DNA of 64,000 nucleotides, taken from an uncultured Caulobacterales bacterium. Its GTDB lineage: Bacteria; Pseudomonadota; Alphaproteobacteria; Caulobacterales; Maricaulaceae. The stretch lies in the NCBI GenBank assembly GCA_947503715.1, contig CANNER010000003.1:538374-602373 (forward strand), given 5' to 3'. Position numbers and translations under genes: made by a program. Of this stretch, positions 49,719 to 58,292 are shown piece after piece (position 1 is the first letter of the stretch; the number at the start of each line of letters is the position of its first letter). The notes beneath the pieces were generated by a model. The model was not told the origin of the DNA. It made no database searches and worked only from the letters and a program-made list of their open reading frames with translations.

Positions 49719-49746
49719 AGCCGCTGTGTCAAAACAGCGGCTTTTT
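49719..49746 (+). terminator. Rho-independent terminator after the flavoprotein gene
   Basis: AGCCGCTGT (49719-49727) pairs with ACAGCGGCT (49734-49742) across a 6-nt loop and leads into TTTTT. It ends the unit membrane protein, 39-aa ORF, grx, flavoprotein. Confidence 0.88.
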
Positions 49747-49802
49747 ATATGTGATTTGCGCAAAGGAAATTCTGGAGTTAAAGCCTTAAAAAAAGGAAGA
49801 TT

Positions 49803-51260
49803 ATGCGCAACACCTCATCGTTTCGGATATTTATTGTTGCTTGTCTTATCTCTGTTTGTTTCTTGAGCGCCTGCACAACAGCACTGCAAGAACGCTCAAA
49901 TTTGAAACGTCTCTACGACAAGAGCGCTCAATATCATCAACCAGACCGTAATCCTGTCATTGTTATTCCAGGTATTTTGGGTAGCCGTTTAGTGGATGAT
50001 GAAACGGGGATGACAGTTTGGGGGGCTTTCCGCAGAGACTTTGCTGATCCTGGATCTGATCAAGGAGCGCAACTCATAGCGCTACCGCTCTCTTCTGATC
50101 TCGCTCACGATAATAATCACCACATTAAAACAAGTGTGCGTTCTGACGGTGTACTTGAAAGTTTGAAGGTTGATCTGGCGGGCATTCCTATTTCTATTCA
50201 GGCCTATGCTGGTATCCTCAACACTCTGGGTGCGGGAGGGTATCGGGATGAAGAGCTAGGGCTAAATTCAATTGATTACGGAACGGATCACTTCACATGT
50301 TTTCAGTTTGATTATGATTGGCGACAAGATATTCCGTCTAATGCGGCAAGGCTAAAGACTTTCATTGACCAGAAACGCAAGGATGTTCAAAAAAATTATA
50401 GAGAAGACTACGGCATAGAAAATGCTGAAGTTAAGTTTGATATCGTCGGCCACTCAATGGGGGCAATTTTATCGCGCTATTTCGCACGCTATGGTGCAAC
50501 TGATTTAGATGCCATTCCAGAGGGCGTTGTGCCTTGGTTGGGAACAAATGATGTAGAGAGGCTCATTCTTGTTGCGCCTCCCAATGCAGGATCATTGGAG
50601 GCTATGGATCAATTGCTTAATGGCTTTAATACTGGGCGACCGGTGTTGCCATATTACCATCAAGCTCTAATCGGCAGTTTTCCGTCCGTTTACCAGCTTC
50701 TACCCCGAACGCGCCACAACGCATTAGTATGGGATAGTGACATAAATCAGCCTGTGCAAGACTTGCTAGACCCTCGTCTGTGGCAAGACATGAAGTGGGG
50801 CTTAAGCGGTGACGACGAAGAAACAGATAAAGTCCTCAAAAGACTGATACCGGATGTGAAGTCGATGGCTGAACGCCGTATTATTGCGCGTGAGTATCAG
50901 CGTGCCGCCTTAAATCGTGCACGCCTATTTCAGTCGGCTATGGACTCGCCAGCGCAGACACCTGAAGGTTTCGAGATGTTTTTAGTTGCGGGTGATAACC
51001 GCGAAACGCCTGCAATTGCGTCTATAGATAAATCTAGCGGCGAGTTTGAAATATTATATTATGAGTTGGGTGATGAAACTGTGACACGCGCGAGTGCGCT
51101 GCTTGACGAGCGTATGGGACAGGCGTGGGAGCCAAGAGTCGTCTCGCCGCTAAATTGGTCATCAACTATGTTCATTCCCGGAAAACATCGGACCATAACA
51201 AGTGGTCCGATATTTGAAGATAATGTGCTTTATTGGTTATTAGAAGACCCGCGTAAATGA
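49803..51260 (+). CDS. LCAT-like alpha/beta-hydrolase lipoprotein
   Basis: A 485-aa lipoprotein (lipobox LSAC, Cys24) of the lecithin:cholesterol acyltransferase-like lipase group. N-terminal PVIVIPGILGSRLVDD with oxyanion-type loop, nucleophile elbow VGHSMGAILSRYFA (Ser about 221), acid and His expected in GDNRETPA and near GKHRTITSGP. It probably hydrolyses or transfers acyl groups of lipids at the envelope. Stands alone with an AAGGAAG site; the following minus-strand genes point toward it. Confidence 0.8.
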   Translation: MRNTSSFRIFIVACLISVCFLSACTTALQERSNLKRLYDKSAQYHQPDRNPVIVIPGILGSRLVDDETGMTVWGAFRRDFADPGSDQGAQLIALPLSSDLAHDNNHHIKTSVRSDGVLESLKVDLAGIPISIQAYAGILNTLGAGGYRDEELGLNSIDYGTDHFTCFQFDYDWRQDIPSNAARLKTFIDQKRKDVQKNYREDYGIENAEVKFDIVGHSMGAILSRYFARYGATDLDAIPEGVVPWLGTNDVERLILVAPPNAGSLEAMDQLLNGFNTGRPVLPYYHQALIGSFPSVYQLLPRTRHNALVWDSDINQPVQDLLDPRLWQDMKWGLSGDDEETDKVLKRLIPDVKSMAERRIIAREYQRAALNRARLFQSAMDSPAQTPEGFEMFLVAGDNRETPAIASIDKSSGEFEILYYELGDETVTRASALLDERMGQAWEPRVVSPLNWSSTMFIPGKHRTITSGPIFEDNVLYWLLEDPRK

Positions 51261-51271
51261 GCAGGATATTC

Positions 51272-51349
51272 CTAAGCTCCTGAAATAACTGTGAGAACAA
51301 TGCCACTTATAATCAAAGTGGAATAAGTCCAAAAATTTAATCTCTTCAT
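51272..51349 (-). CDS. Tiny single-helix membrane protein, 25 aa
   Basis: MKRLNFWTYSTLIISGIVLT... is a positively charged start with one hydrophobic helix; 25 codons and a TAG stop. It begins 9 nt after the 66-aa gene ends, with AGGCGGA upstream. No family recognised. Could be real as a small membrane protein or be chance. Confidence 0.3.
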   Translation of the reverse strand: MKRLNFWTYSTLIISGIVLTVISGA

Positions 51350-51358
51350 AACATCCGC

Positions 51359-51559
51359 CTAAGCGTTGCAAAGAAAGCGCTTAGCTTGCTCGTACTGTGC
51401 AGCCATACGGTCTCTATTTGCTAAGTCAGCATCGCTGACGTTGTCACGCGTCACTTTGAAATCAAGTGCGGCCAATTGTTTTTTAAAAAAAGCTACTGAT
51501 ATATCGTTTGATGGACAGTCATGATTGATGAAATTTGAAATGTTTGTGTGGTTTTGCAC
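51359..51559 (-). CDS. Hypothetical protein, 66 aa
   Basis: A GTG start at 51559 is preceded by AAAGGAGA at a good distance, which is the main support. The product MQNHTNISNFINHDCPSND contains two Cys (residue 15 and near the end) and an amphipathic helix (AQYEQAKRFLC). No signal peptide and no known domain. It is followed closely by a 25-aa membrane ORF. Function unknown. Confidence 0.5.
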   Translation of the reverse strand: MQNHTNISNFINHDCPSNDISVAFFKKQLAALDFKVTRDNVSDADLANRDRMAAQYEQAKRFLCNA

Positions 51560-51582
51560 TGGGATGTCTCCTTTTGTTGAAA

Positions 51583-51945
51583 TTATAATTTGATCTTTAA
51601 GCCCGTTTTGGCGACCGTAGATTTGTAATAGTCATTTATTTGGTAATTGCTCGGTTGTTTGGGATTTCTAACCAACTGCGCTCGACTAGTATCAAAGGCT
51701 TCAAAGCGTCTTTGGACATAATTCTCTTCAACGGTGAACCGAATTGGCCCCAAGAGCGAGACATTAATCTCTTTGAAAGAAGACTTCATATATTTATTTT
51801 TTAAAAGCTTTAGAGGTGCCTGTTCAGGCAGGTTTTTTGACTCTACGGCTCCGGTATTGGTCTTTTGAAAATCTGTTTCAATAACGTGGCTAACAGCAGG
51901 CAGAGCCAATATGCCAATGATTAAAAACGGTTTAATAATGCGCAT
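51583..51945 (-). CDS. Small secreted hypothetical protein
   Basis: A 120-aa protein starting at ATG 51945, with AGAGGGGA 6 nt upstream. The signal peptide MRIIKPFLIIGILALPAVSH points to export. Mature part is basic, with YVQRRFEAFDTSRAQLVRNP and ending AKTGLKIKL; no Cys and no known domain. It lies upstream of the 66-aa gene in the same orientation, with a 23-nt gap. Function unknown. Confidence 0.55.
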   Translation of the reverse strand: MRIIKPFLIIGILALPAVSHVIETDFQKTNTGAVESKNLPEQAPLKLLKNKYMKSSFKEINVSLLGPIRFTVEENYVQRRFEAFDTSRAQLVRNPKQPSNYQINDYYKSTVAKTGLKIKL

Positions 51946-52057
51946 TTTAATCCCCTCTAATTTACAACCCTTGGTCAAGTTTGCGTTAAATTTTAGGCGC
52001 TGCAGTTCAGGACTTAACTGTCTTGTTTTTGCTTTACTTATTTCTCAAATACATTAC

Positions 52058-52075
52058 TTTACTATTTGGTCAATA
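52058..52075. promoter_or_regulatory. TetR-type operator-like box C, before tetR
   Basis: TTTACTATTTGGTCAATA, 45-62 nt upstream of the TetR gene. The right arm TTTGGTCA matches box B exactly; the left arm TTACTA is degenerate. Fits autoregulation. Confidence 0.45.
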
Positions 52076-52119
52076 ATGTTGTAATCACAGTTATATGAAT
52101 TAGAAAAAGGAACCTTAAA

Positions 52120-52671
52120 ATGGGTCGACCACGCGAATTTGATAATGATGACGTTTTAACAGCCTTGCAGGACGTGTTTTGGGAGCACGGTTATGAGGGC
52201 GCGTCTTACGCAGATATAATGAAGGCAACGGGACTTAAGAAAGGTAGTTTATATGCGGCCTTCGGGGATAAGCGTTCTCTTTACCTCCATGCTTTGGCTA
52301 AATATGACAAAGGGAATGTCTCAGACGGTGTCGCCATGTTGCGAAATGAAGGTCTGACGGGAAGCGAGCGCATAAGCGCCCTCATGCAAAGCCTGGTTGA
52401 TGCCGCAGAAACAAAGCGGGGGCGTTGGGGATGCCTTCTTTGTAATGCGGCTGTTGATCAAGCGCCATTTGATGCGCCTACAGAGAAAGTCGTTCAAGCC
52501 AGCCTGCAACGCATGAGGGATGCCATTGCTGTAGCGCTGAAAGATACCAAAGCTGCGGATAAATCGGAACTGATTTGGACAGCTTATTTCGGGGGGCGTG
52601 TCATCATAAAGTCTGGCGGCACCAAGACTGTACTGAAAGCTATTCAAGGGCAAACGCTTGCTTTGCTATAA
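52120..52671 (+). CDS. TetR/AcrR family regulator
   Basis: A 183-aa repressor. HTH domain MGRPREFDNDDVLTALQDVFW with recognition helix in TGLKKGSLYAAFGDKRSLYLHAL. The ligand domain contains two Cys close together (GRWGCLLCNAA, residues ~109-112), the CLL.N pattern common in this subgroup (NemR/AcrR-like), which could sense electrophiles or oxidants by Cys chemistry. It likely controls itself, the 47.4-kb redox unit and the DUF417 gene through the shared boxes. Confidence 0.88.
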   Translation: MGRPREFDNDDVLTALQDVFWEHGYEGASYADIMKATGLKKGSLYAAFGDKRSLYLHALAKYDKGNVSDGVAMLRNEGLTGSERISALMQSLVDAAETKRGRWGCLLCNAAVDQAPFDAPTEKVVQASLQRMRDAIAVALKDTKAADKSELIWTAYFGGRVIIKSGGTKTVLKAIQGQTLALL

Positions 52672-52747
52672 AAACCGCATCCAGTTGGCTTTTCTATGAT
52701 GCCTTGGGCCAAAGGGGCTAACCTAATACATGAAGGAAAAGTAGGTT

Positions 52748-53674
52748 ATGGATATTCTTAGCGATATTCTTGATACATTAAATCTAAAAGGCGTGTTTTA
52801 TTTCCGTACGGATTTTTCAAAACCATGGAGCGTTAAGGTCCCGGAGCATAAACAAGCCGCGCGATTTCATATGGTTGTTCAAGGTCAGCTCAATGTCAGA
52901 ATTGATAATGGCGAAGAACACAGTCTTACGGCAGGCGACATGATACTTATCACGGGCGGCGCTTCTCATGTCCTGTATGATACAGATTATGAAAAGGCCC
53001 CAAAACTTGAAACGCTTCTCGAAGATGTTGGATATGATGGCAATGGTGTGCTTGTTTTGGGTGATGGCGATGAGATGGCTAAAACAAAGCTTGTCTGCGG
53101 ACATTTCACATTTCGGACCGCTGCGGATTATCCACTGCTGAGTGAGCTTCCGAAATACCAAATAATTACGGAAAGCGAGCGAGCCTCTAACACAATGCTT
53201 GATGACATTATCAAGCTACTTATTCGCCAAGTTTACTCAAAAAAATTGGCTATTGAAGCGTCTGTTATTCGGCTGTCAGAGGTCATGTTCATAGAATTAT
53301 TACGCATGAATATTGATAAGGCTGAAAATCTAAAGGGCGTGCTTGCGGCCTATCGCGATAACCAAATCGGACGTTCTTTAGGGTTAATTCATGCGAGTCC
53401 GTCTTTTCCTTGGTCAGTTGATAGGCTTGCGTCAGAAGTCGGTATGTCGCGCAGTCGATTTGCAAAAAGGTTTCGTGAGCTATTAGATATGGGGCCGATG
53501 ACCTATCTTTCAGAATGGCGTATGCAAAAGGCATTAGCCAGACTTCATGATTCCAACCATAGCATTCAAGAAATTGCGAAACTATCGGGGTATCGGTCTC
53601 CTGCAGCCTTTACACGTGCATTCAAGGACAGGTTCGAAGTTTCTCCCTCCAAATATCGCCAAACTATGACGTAA
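52748..53674 (+). CDS. AraC family regulator with cupin N-domain
   Basis: A 308-aa activator. N-terminal ~190 residues form a cupin-6 domain (FRTDFSKPWSVKVPEHK, LTAGDMILITGGASH, the usual look of RclR/EutR-like AraC proteins); C-terminal two HTHs (VDRLASEVGMSRSRFAKRF and IQEIAKLSGYRSPAAFTRAF). RclR-type proteins of this build sense reactive chlorine through Cys; here Cys is present in LVCGHF. Located between tetR and the MAPEG gene. The link with the DUF417 (RclC-like) gene downstream is suggestive only. Confidence 0.85.
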   Translation: MDILSDILDTLNLKGVFYFRTDFSKPWSVKVPEHKQAARFHMVVQGQLNVRIDNGEEHSLTAGDMILITGGASHVLYDTDYEKAPKLETLLEDVGYDGNGVLVLGDGDEMAKTKLVCGHFTFRTAADYPLLSELPKYQIITESERASNTMLDDIIKLLIRQVYSKKLAIEASVIRLSEVMFIELLRMNIDKAENLKGVLAAYRDNQIGRSLGLIHASPSFPWSVDRLASEVGMSRSRFAKRFRELLDMGPMTYLSEWRMQKALARLHDSNHSIQEIAKLSGYRSPAAFTRAFKDRFEVSPSKYRQTMT

Positions 53675-53811
53675 TTTGCATATCATCTCTTTTTCTTTGC
53701 AGATGATGTCACATTAAAGTCAATGGCTTGATAATCAGTCGCTACAGTGAGCAACTGGCCCTAACGAGTTTTATCTAATCCGTTTATAACTATACTTACT
53801 TAGGGGACATC

Positions 53812-54228
53812 ATGGACACTGCATTTCACTATTTAGCGCTTAGCGGCCTTCTTACTATCTTACTTTGGACGCCTTATATTGTAGCAAGGCTTTTTAAGTG
53901 GGGAATCCCCACGTTTTTAAATAATTACCCAGAAGGTTTTCCTGCCAAACAACCCGAGCCGCCATTATGGGCGCAAAGGGCGCATCGCGCGCACCTCAAC
54001 ATGGTGGAAACGATGCCGGCCTTTATCGCGGTTGTTTTAGCGGCCGCCTATTTCGCCAAATCTGACGCCACTATCATACCAGTTGTGGCTCAGTGGGCGA
54101 TGATCTTTTTCTTTGCCCGCGTCGCTCATGCGATTGTGTACATCTTGGGTATTCCGTATTTGCGCACACCTGTTTACCTTCTGTCATGGCTTGCCGTACT
54201 TGTCATTGGCGCACAATCGGTATTGTGA
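53812..54228 (+). CDS. MAPEG family membrane protein
   Basis: A 138-aa four-helix membrane protein of the MAPEG family (membrane-associated proteins in eicosanoid and glutathione metabolism). The conserved RAHRAHLNMVETMPAFIA motif (helix 2) is intact, and RVAHAIVYILGIPYLRTPVY marks helix 4. Possible glutathione-dependent detoxification at the membrane; bacterial members are mostly uncharacterised. Fits the thiol/electrophile theme with GST and glutaredoxin. GGGGA ribosome site. Confidence 0.85.
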   Translation: MDTAFHYLALSGLLTILLWTPYIVARLFKWGIPTFLNNYPEGFPAKQPEPPLWAQRAHRAHLNMVETMPAFIAVVLAAAYFAKSDATIIPVVAQWAMIFFFARVAHAIVYILGIPYLRTPVYLLSWLAVLVIGAQSVL

Positions 54229-54263
54229 CAAGAAGATAGGAGAAGCCGCTTTAGAAGGTCTTT

Positions 54264-54875
54264 GTGTCAATGTCTCAACCGTCTGATGATGACCTGCGTG
54301 AACTCATTAGCTCAGTTAGAGATTGCACGGCCTGCGATGACCTCCCACTTGGCCCAAAGCCTATTTTGCAAGGCGGCCCAAGCTCTAAAATTCTAATTGT
54401 GGGTCAAGCCCCGGGAAGGATCACGCATAAAAAGGGTATTCCTTTTGATGATCCATCAGGCGTTAGATTACGAGATTGGATGGGAATCTCCGAAAGTGTT
54501 TTTTACGATCCCAAAAAGATTGCTATTTTGCCCATGGGGTTTTGCTTTCCGGGAACGGGAAAGAGTGGTGATCTTCCGCCGCGCCCTAAATGTGCGGCGC
54601 TATGGAGGCCGCAATTACTGGAAAGCCTTAAGGGCGTGGAACTGACTTTAATCATCGGCCAATACGCGATTGATTGGCACATTAGAGATGGAGAAAAGAT
54701 AACGCTCACCGAACGTGTTTCCAGATGGAAGGACTATATGCCCTCAAGGCTGGTTATGCCTCACCCTAGTCCAAGAAATAATTTATGGCTCAAGCGTAAT
54801 CCTTGGTATGAGGCTGAAGTTTTACCCGCATTAAAGCGTCAAATTTCTAGGGTTTTAAATGAGAAAATCTCATAA
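54264..54875 (+). CDS. Uracil-DNA glycosylase family protein
   Basis: A 203-aa protein of the UDG superfamily. Motif A is GQAPGRITHKKGIPFDDPSG, motif B HPSPRNNLWLKRNPWYEAEVLPAL; the middle has LPMGFCFPGTGKSGDLPPRP. N-terminal CTAC resembles the start of Fe-S UDGs but the full four-Cys set is not obvious. Common housekeeping-type gene of this form occurs in many Proteobacteria; activity on uracil is inferred. GTG 54264 or ATG 54270 could start it. Confidence 0.85.
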   Translation: MSMSQPSDDDLRELISSVRDCTACDDLPLGPKPILQGGPSSKILIVGQAPGRITHKKGIPFDDPSGVRLRDWMGISESVFYDPKKIAILPMGFCFPGTGKSGDLPPRPKCAALWRPQLLESLKGVELTLIIGQYAIDWHIRDGEKITLTERVSRWKDYMPSRLVMPHPSPRNNLWLKRNPWYEAEVLPALKRQISRVLNEKIS

Positions 54876-55016
54876 CCCCCTTAACGGTGAAGCCATCATA
54901 GACCTCTAAGATTAATATTTGCAGGCAAAATATCTATGAATTATAAAAATAAAACAATGAGCTATAAGGAAAAATGGACACTTATTTTGGCATCACAATT
55001 TTGTGATAATCATATT

Positions 55017-55034
55017 CTTGACCAATCGGTTTAT
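55017..55034. promoter_or_regulatory. TetR-type operator-like box D
   Basis: CTTGACCAATCGGTTTAT, about 91-108 nt upstream of the DUF417 gene. Left arm TTGACCA as in boxes A and B; right arm GGTTTA degenerate. Confidence 0.5.
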
Positions 55035-55089
55035 TACTCGTACAAGAATTTCATCGCAGCCACCGAGCTGCCATTTTTTAAAACTCGAA

Positions 55090-55109
55090 TTAGACCAATC
55101 GGTCATTAA
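55090..55109. promoter_or_regulatory. TetR-type operator-like box E
   Basis: TTAGACCAATCGGTCATTAA, ending 15 nt before the DUF417 start and just before its AAGGGA site. GACC and GGTC arms are intact around AATC. With box D, 73 bp apart, it brackets the expected promoter. Confidence 0.6.
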
Positions 55110-55124
55110 CTAAGGGACTACAAA

Positions 55125-55634
55125 ATGACAACTACAGCAAAACTCTCTGACACAAGATATTCAGCGACACGTATCAACGCGCTGGGTGAAAAAATCAGCA
55201 CGGTCGGCCTTTATGCATTAAAAGCATCGACCATTACAGTTCTGGGCTGGATTGGCGCCATGAAATTCACAGCCTATGAAGCAGGTGCTATTGAAGGGCT
55301 TGTTGCCTCCAGCCCACTGACAAGTTGGTTGTATAAAGTGACTTCCGTCCAAGGCGCGTCCAATTTTATTGGTACCACTGAGATAGCGGTCGCCGCACTT
55401 ATCGTTCTAGGCTTTAAATTTCCGAAGGCCGCTCTTTTGGGTGCGCTAGGTGCTATTGGGACATTTTTTGTGACAGCAAGCTTATTGTTTACAGCACCCG
55501 TTACAGAGGCGTCATTGGGCGGCTTCCCGGCACTGTCAGTCGTGCCAGGCCAGTTTCTCTTGAAAGACTTGGTTCTTCTCGCAGCAGCAATTTTCCTGGC
55601 GGGTCAAGCGCTTCAGGGAACTGCAAAATCCTAA
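55125..55634 (+). CDS. DUF417 (YkgB/RclC-like) membrane protein
   Basis: A 169-aa inner-membrane protein of the DUF417 family, four helices, related to RclC of the E. coli reactive-chlorine-resistance operon. Seen: VLGWIGAMKFTAYEAGAIEGLVASSPLTSWLYK, the family signature, and GTTEIAVAALIVLG. In E. coli rclC lies with rclA (a flavoprotein disulfide reductase-like protein) and rclR (AraC); here a flavoprotein and a cupin AraC occur at 48.3 and 52.7 kb. Two TetR boxes stand before it. Confidence 0.87.
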   Translation: MTTTAKLSDTRYSATRINALGEKISTVGLYALKASTITVLGWIGAMKFTAYEAGAIEGLVASSPLTSWLYKVTSVQGASNFIGTTEIAVAALIVLGFKFPKAALLGALGAIGTFFVTASLLFTAPVTEASLGGFPALSVVPGQFLLKDLVLLAAAIFLAGQALQGTAKS

Positions 55635-55639
55635 TATAA

Positions 55640-55690
55640 TTGTCGCATCTGATCCTGACAAGGTTTTGCTGTTTGGATCAGATGCGACAA
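55640..55690. promoter_or_regulatory. Long perfect inverted repeat between DUF417 and thiolase genes
   Basis: TTGTCGCATCTGATCC (55640-55655) and GGATCAGATGCGACAA (55675-55690) form a 16-bp perfect stem with a 19-nt loop, 5 nt after the DUF417 stop and 25 nt before the thiolase start. No T-run follows, so it is not a normal intrinsic terminator; it may be a bidirectional stop, mRNA-stabilising hairpin or protein site. Confidence 0.7.
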
Positions 55691-55715
55691 CTTTCCAAAA
55701 TAGATAGGAAAAACC

Positions 55716-56969
55716 ATGTCGAAAACATATATCGTTCCTGGACGCCGAACCCCATTTGTAAAAGCAGGAAAAGAATACGCCTCTCTTAATGCTATTGAAA
55801 TTTCAAAGCCTGTCATTGAGCATATGGTAAAATCTGCGACCCCAGACTTCTTTGCATGGGGGCAGGTCATACCAAGCCCCAGCATTTCAAATTTGGGGCG
55901 AGAGCTCTGGTTGGAGGCGGGACTAGACCCATCCGTGCCAGCCTTTTCAACACAATTGGCCTGCTCAACGAGTATGTTGGCGACAATCCAAGCTTCCTCA
56001 ATGTTAGGTAAAGGAGGCAATCACTTGGCTCTGGTCGGTGGAGTTGAGTCGATGAGCCATGTGCCGATTGCGTTAAAAGAAGACGTCGCTCAGAACCTTG
56101 CTTTCCTGTTCCAAGCCAATCCCGCCGCTGCACTTGAAGCCTTTCAGTCGCTTCAACCCACCGACGTAGACCTTCCTGTCAAAGGGTGGGCCAATCGAAT
56201 TTCTGGCCGGTCAATGGGCGAACATAGTGAGGATATGGCGCAGCATTTCGATATAGCCCGCGAAGATCAGGACAAGATTGCCTTCGATAGTCATAAGTGT
56301 GCCACTTCTGCGCAATCAGCTGGGTTCTTTGATGATCTTATATTGCCCTTTAACGGCGTCGAAGCCGACACAATTCCGCGCGCTGACTCCTCGCTGGAAA
56401 AGCTGGCAAGCTTGAAACCCGTTTTTGACCGAGGTCCTAACGGAACCTTGACCGCTGGAAACTCATCGCCTTTGACGGACGGTGCCGCCGGACTGTGGGT
56501 TGCTGATGAACAAGGCCTCAAAGACTTGGACGCAAGCCAGGCTGTCGAACTGGTTGATTGGCAAATTGAAGCCATGGATTACAGAAACGAAGAAGGTATT
56601 TTGATGGCGCCTGCGCGAGCCATTCCTAAACTATTGGCGCGGCATGGTTTGAGATTAAAGGATGTGGCTCTGTTTGAAATCCATGAAGCCTTTGCCGCGC
56701 AACTCTTAGCGAATGTCAAAGCGGTGACAGATTCAGTCTATCGTCGAGACAAGGCTGGTGTGGATTTTGATTTGGGCGACTTCCCTTGGGACCGATTAAA
56801 TCCGAATGGTGGATCGTTGGCAATTGGTCATCCTTTCGGGGCGACGGGTGCACGTATCCTGAGCCAGACGGCAAAAGAACTCTCCGCTTATAGCTCTGGC
56901 AGTTATGCGCTCGTGTCCATTTGCGCGGATGGCGGTCAGGGAACGGTCGTTCTCTTGCGCAAACCTTAA
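55716..56969 (+). CDS. Acetyl-CoA C-acyltransferase (thiolase), FadI-like
   Basis: Thiolase of 417 aa. Nucleophilic Cys in FSTQLACSTSMLATIQAS (about 89), His in LFEIHEAFAAQLLANV, second Cys in SICADGGQGTVV; normal thiolases have C-x-G-G-G-Q-G, here one residue is Asp. NPNGGSLAIGHPFGATGAR is standard. It could cleave or form 3-ketoacyl-CoA in fatty-acid or other beta-oxidation. No hydratase/dehydrogenase partner lies beside it. Confidence 0.88.
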   Translation: MSKTYIVPGRRTPFVKAGKEYASLNAIEISKPVIEHMVKSATPDFFAWGQVIPSPSISNLGRELWLEAGLDPSVPAFSTQLACSTSMLATIQASSMLGKGGNHLALVGGVESMSHVPIALKEDVAQNLAFLFQANPAAALEAFQSLQPTDVDLPVKGWANRISGRSMGEHSEDMAQHFDIAREDQDKIAFDSHKCATSAQSAGFFDDLILPFNGVEADTIPRADSSLEKLASLKPVFDRGPNGTLTAGNSSPLTDGAAGLWVADEQGLKDLDASQAVELVDWQIEAMDYRNEEGILMAPARAIPKLLARHGLRLKDVALFEIHEAFAAQLLANVKAVTDSVYRRDKAGVDFDLGDFPWDRLNPNGGSLAIGHPFGATGARILSQTAKELSAYSSGSYALVSICADGGQGTVVLLRKP

Positions 56970-57048
56970 CGCAACATTTTTCTTCATGGTGTGCCGCATG
57001 AGTTGGCACGCCATCCATGACTATATACCCCAGTTGAAAGTTGAATGA

Positions 57049-58269
57049 ATGAAAATTGACGTTCAAATCCAACGCCCGAATAACCAGACATTATCGGGTG
57101 TGTTACATGTTCCAGATAGTCAGCCCGTCTTGGCTTATGCCCTGTACGCGCATTGTTTTACGTGCACAAAAAGCATCAAGGCAGCTGTCCATATTTCCGA
57201 GCATCTCGCCCAACAGGGTATTGCGACTCTTCGCTTTGACTTCTTGGGGTTAGGCCGCAGTGAAGGTGATTTCATTGATAGTAATTTCTCAACTGGTATT
57301 CAGGATACGCTGAGCGCTGCGCGATTTTTAGAAAAAAACTATCAAGCACCACAATTACTTGTCGGACACTCCTTCGGTGGCACGGTGTCATTGGCTGCCT
57401 CAGCGCAAATTCCTTCGGTAAAAGCCGTGGCAACCATTGGCGCGCCAGCTACTCCTGAACACATCCTCAAAGCGCTCTCTGATCATTTGGACCGTTTGCG
57501 AACAGAGAAGCGGGTCGTCATCCCATTAGCAGGGCGTCCGTTTGAATTTAAGCAGGCCTTTGTCGATGATGTGACGTCTTATATGCCGGATTATAAAACC
57601 CTCAAAGCGGCGGTCCTCGTAATGCACTCGCCGCTTGACGATACTGTATCTATAGACGAGGCGACGAAGATTTTTGTCCAGGCCAAGCATCCGAAAAGTT
57701 TTGTGAGCCTTGACCAAGCGACACATCTGTTATCAGGTAAGGGCGATGCAGCCTTTTCCGCAGACATCATCGCAAGTTGGGCCAAGAGATATCTCGTGCC
57801 CCTGCCAGTTGAGGCTGCGCCAGATTTTGAAAAAGAAATTGTGGTTGAAGGAAAAACCAACAAAGCTTTTTACACATCGGCCAGAGTGGGTCGGCATAAT
57901 TTCGTGATTGATGAGCCAGAACGAGTAGGTGGCACGAATAAAGGCCCAACGCCCTATGATTATCTCGGCGCAGCATTGGGTGGATGTACATCTATGACCT
58001 TAAATATGTATGCGCGCAGAAAAAAGCTCTCGGTCGAAAAAGTTTCTGTAAGGGTTGTGCACGACCGTGTTCATGCACAAGACTGTAACGACTGCGAAAA
58101 AACTGAAGGCAAAGTTGATCGTTTTGTGCGTTACATTGAAATCAATGGTGATCTTACCGATGCGGAACATCGCCGGATGATGGAAATAGCTAATCTTTGC
58201 CCGGTCCATAAAACATTTGAGAATGAGATAAAAATTGAGACCGCGCCAATGACGGATTACGCGAACTAG
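57049..58269 (+). CDS. Alpha/beta-hydrolase fused to OsmC-family peroxiredoxin domain
   Basis: A 406-aa two-domain protein. Residues 1-250: alpha/beta hydrolase with nucleophile LLVGHSFGGTVSLAA (Ser about 104), Asp in HSPLDDTVS and His in DQATHLLSG. Residues 265-406: OsmC/YhfA domain with the two reactive Cys in LGGCTSMTLNMYA and ANLCPVHKTFEN. An extra CxxC-like pair (DCNDC) lies between. This bifunctional build is known and thought to act on organic hydroperoxides or acylated thiols. Part of the run thiolase-fusion-GST. Confidence 0.9.
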   Translation: MKIDVQIQRPNNQTLSGVLHVPDSQPVLAYALYAHCFTCTKSIKAAVHISEHLAQQGIATLRFDFLGLGRSEGDFIDSNFSTGIQDTLSAARFLEKNYQAPQLLVGHSFGGTVSLAASAQIPSVKAVATIGAPATPEHILKALSDHLDRLRTEKRVVIPLAGRPFEFKQAFVDDVTSYMPDYKTLKAAVLVMHSPLDDTVSIDEATKIFVQAKHPKSFVSLDQATHLLSGKGDAAFSADIIASWAKRYLVPLPVEAAPDFEKEIVVEGKTNKAFYTSARVGRHNFVIDEPERVGGTNKGPTPYDYLGAALGGCTSMTLNMYARRKKLSVEKVSVRVVHDRVHAQDCNDCEKTEGKVDRFVRYIEINGDLTDAEHRRMMEIANLCPVHKTFENEIKIETAPMTDYAN

Positions 58270-58292
58270 CTAACACTCTGCGGGAGGATAAT

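Noticed and set aside
53685..53720. ATCATCT/AGATGAT inverted repeat after the second AraC gene as a terminator
   Set aside because: The stem is short, the loop long and there is no T-run after it.
54958..55110. 50-codon frame from ATG 54958 upstream of the DUF417 gene
   Set aside because: It runs through both operator-like boxes, has no ribosome-binding site and no protein-like features; the boxes explain the stretch better.
57526..57991. Minus-strand frames within the hydrolase-OsmC gene
   Set aside because: They overlap fully with a well-supported plus-strand gene and show no family signatures.
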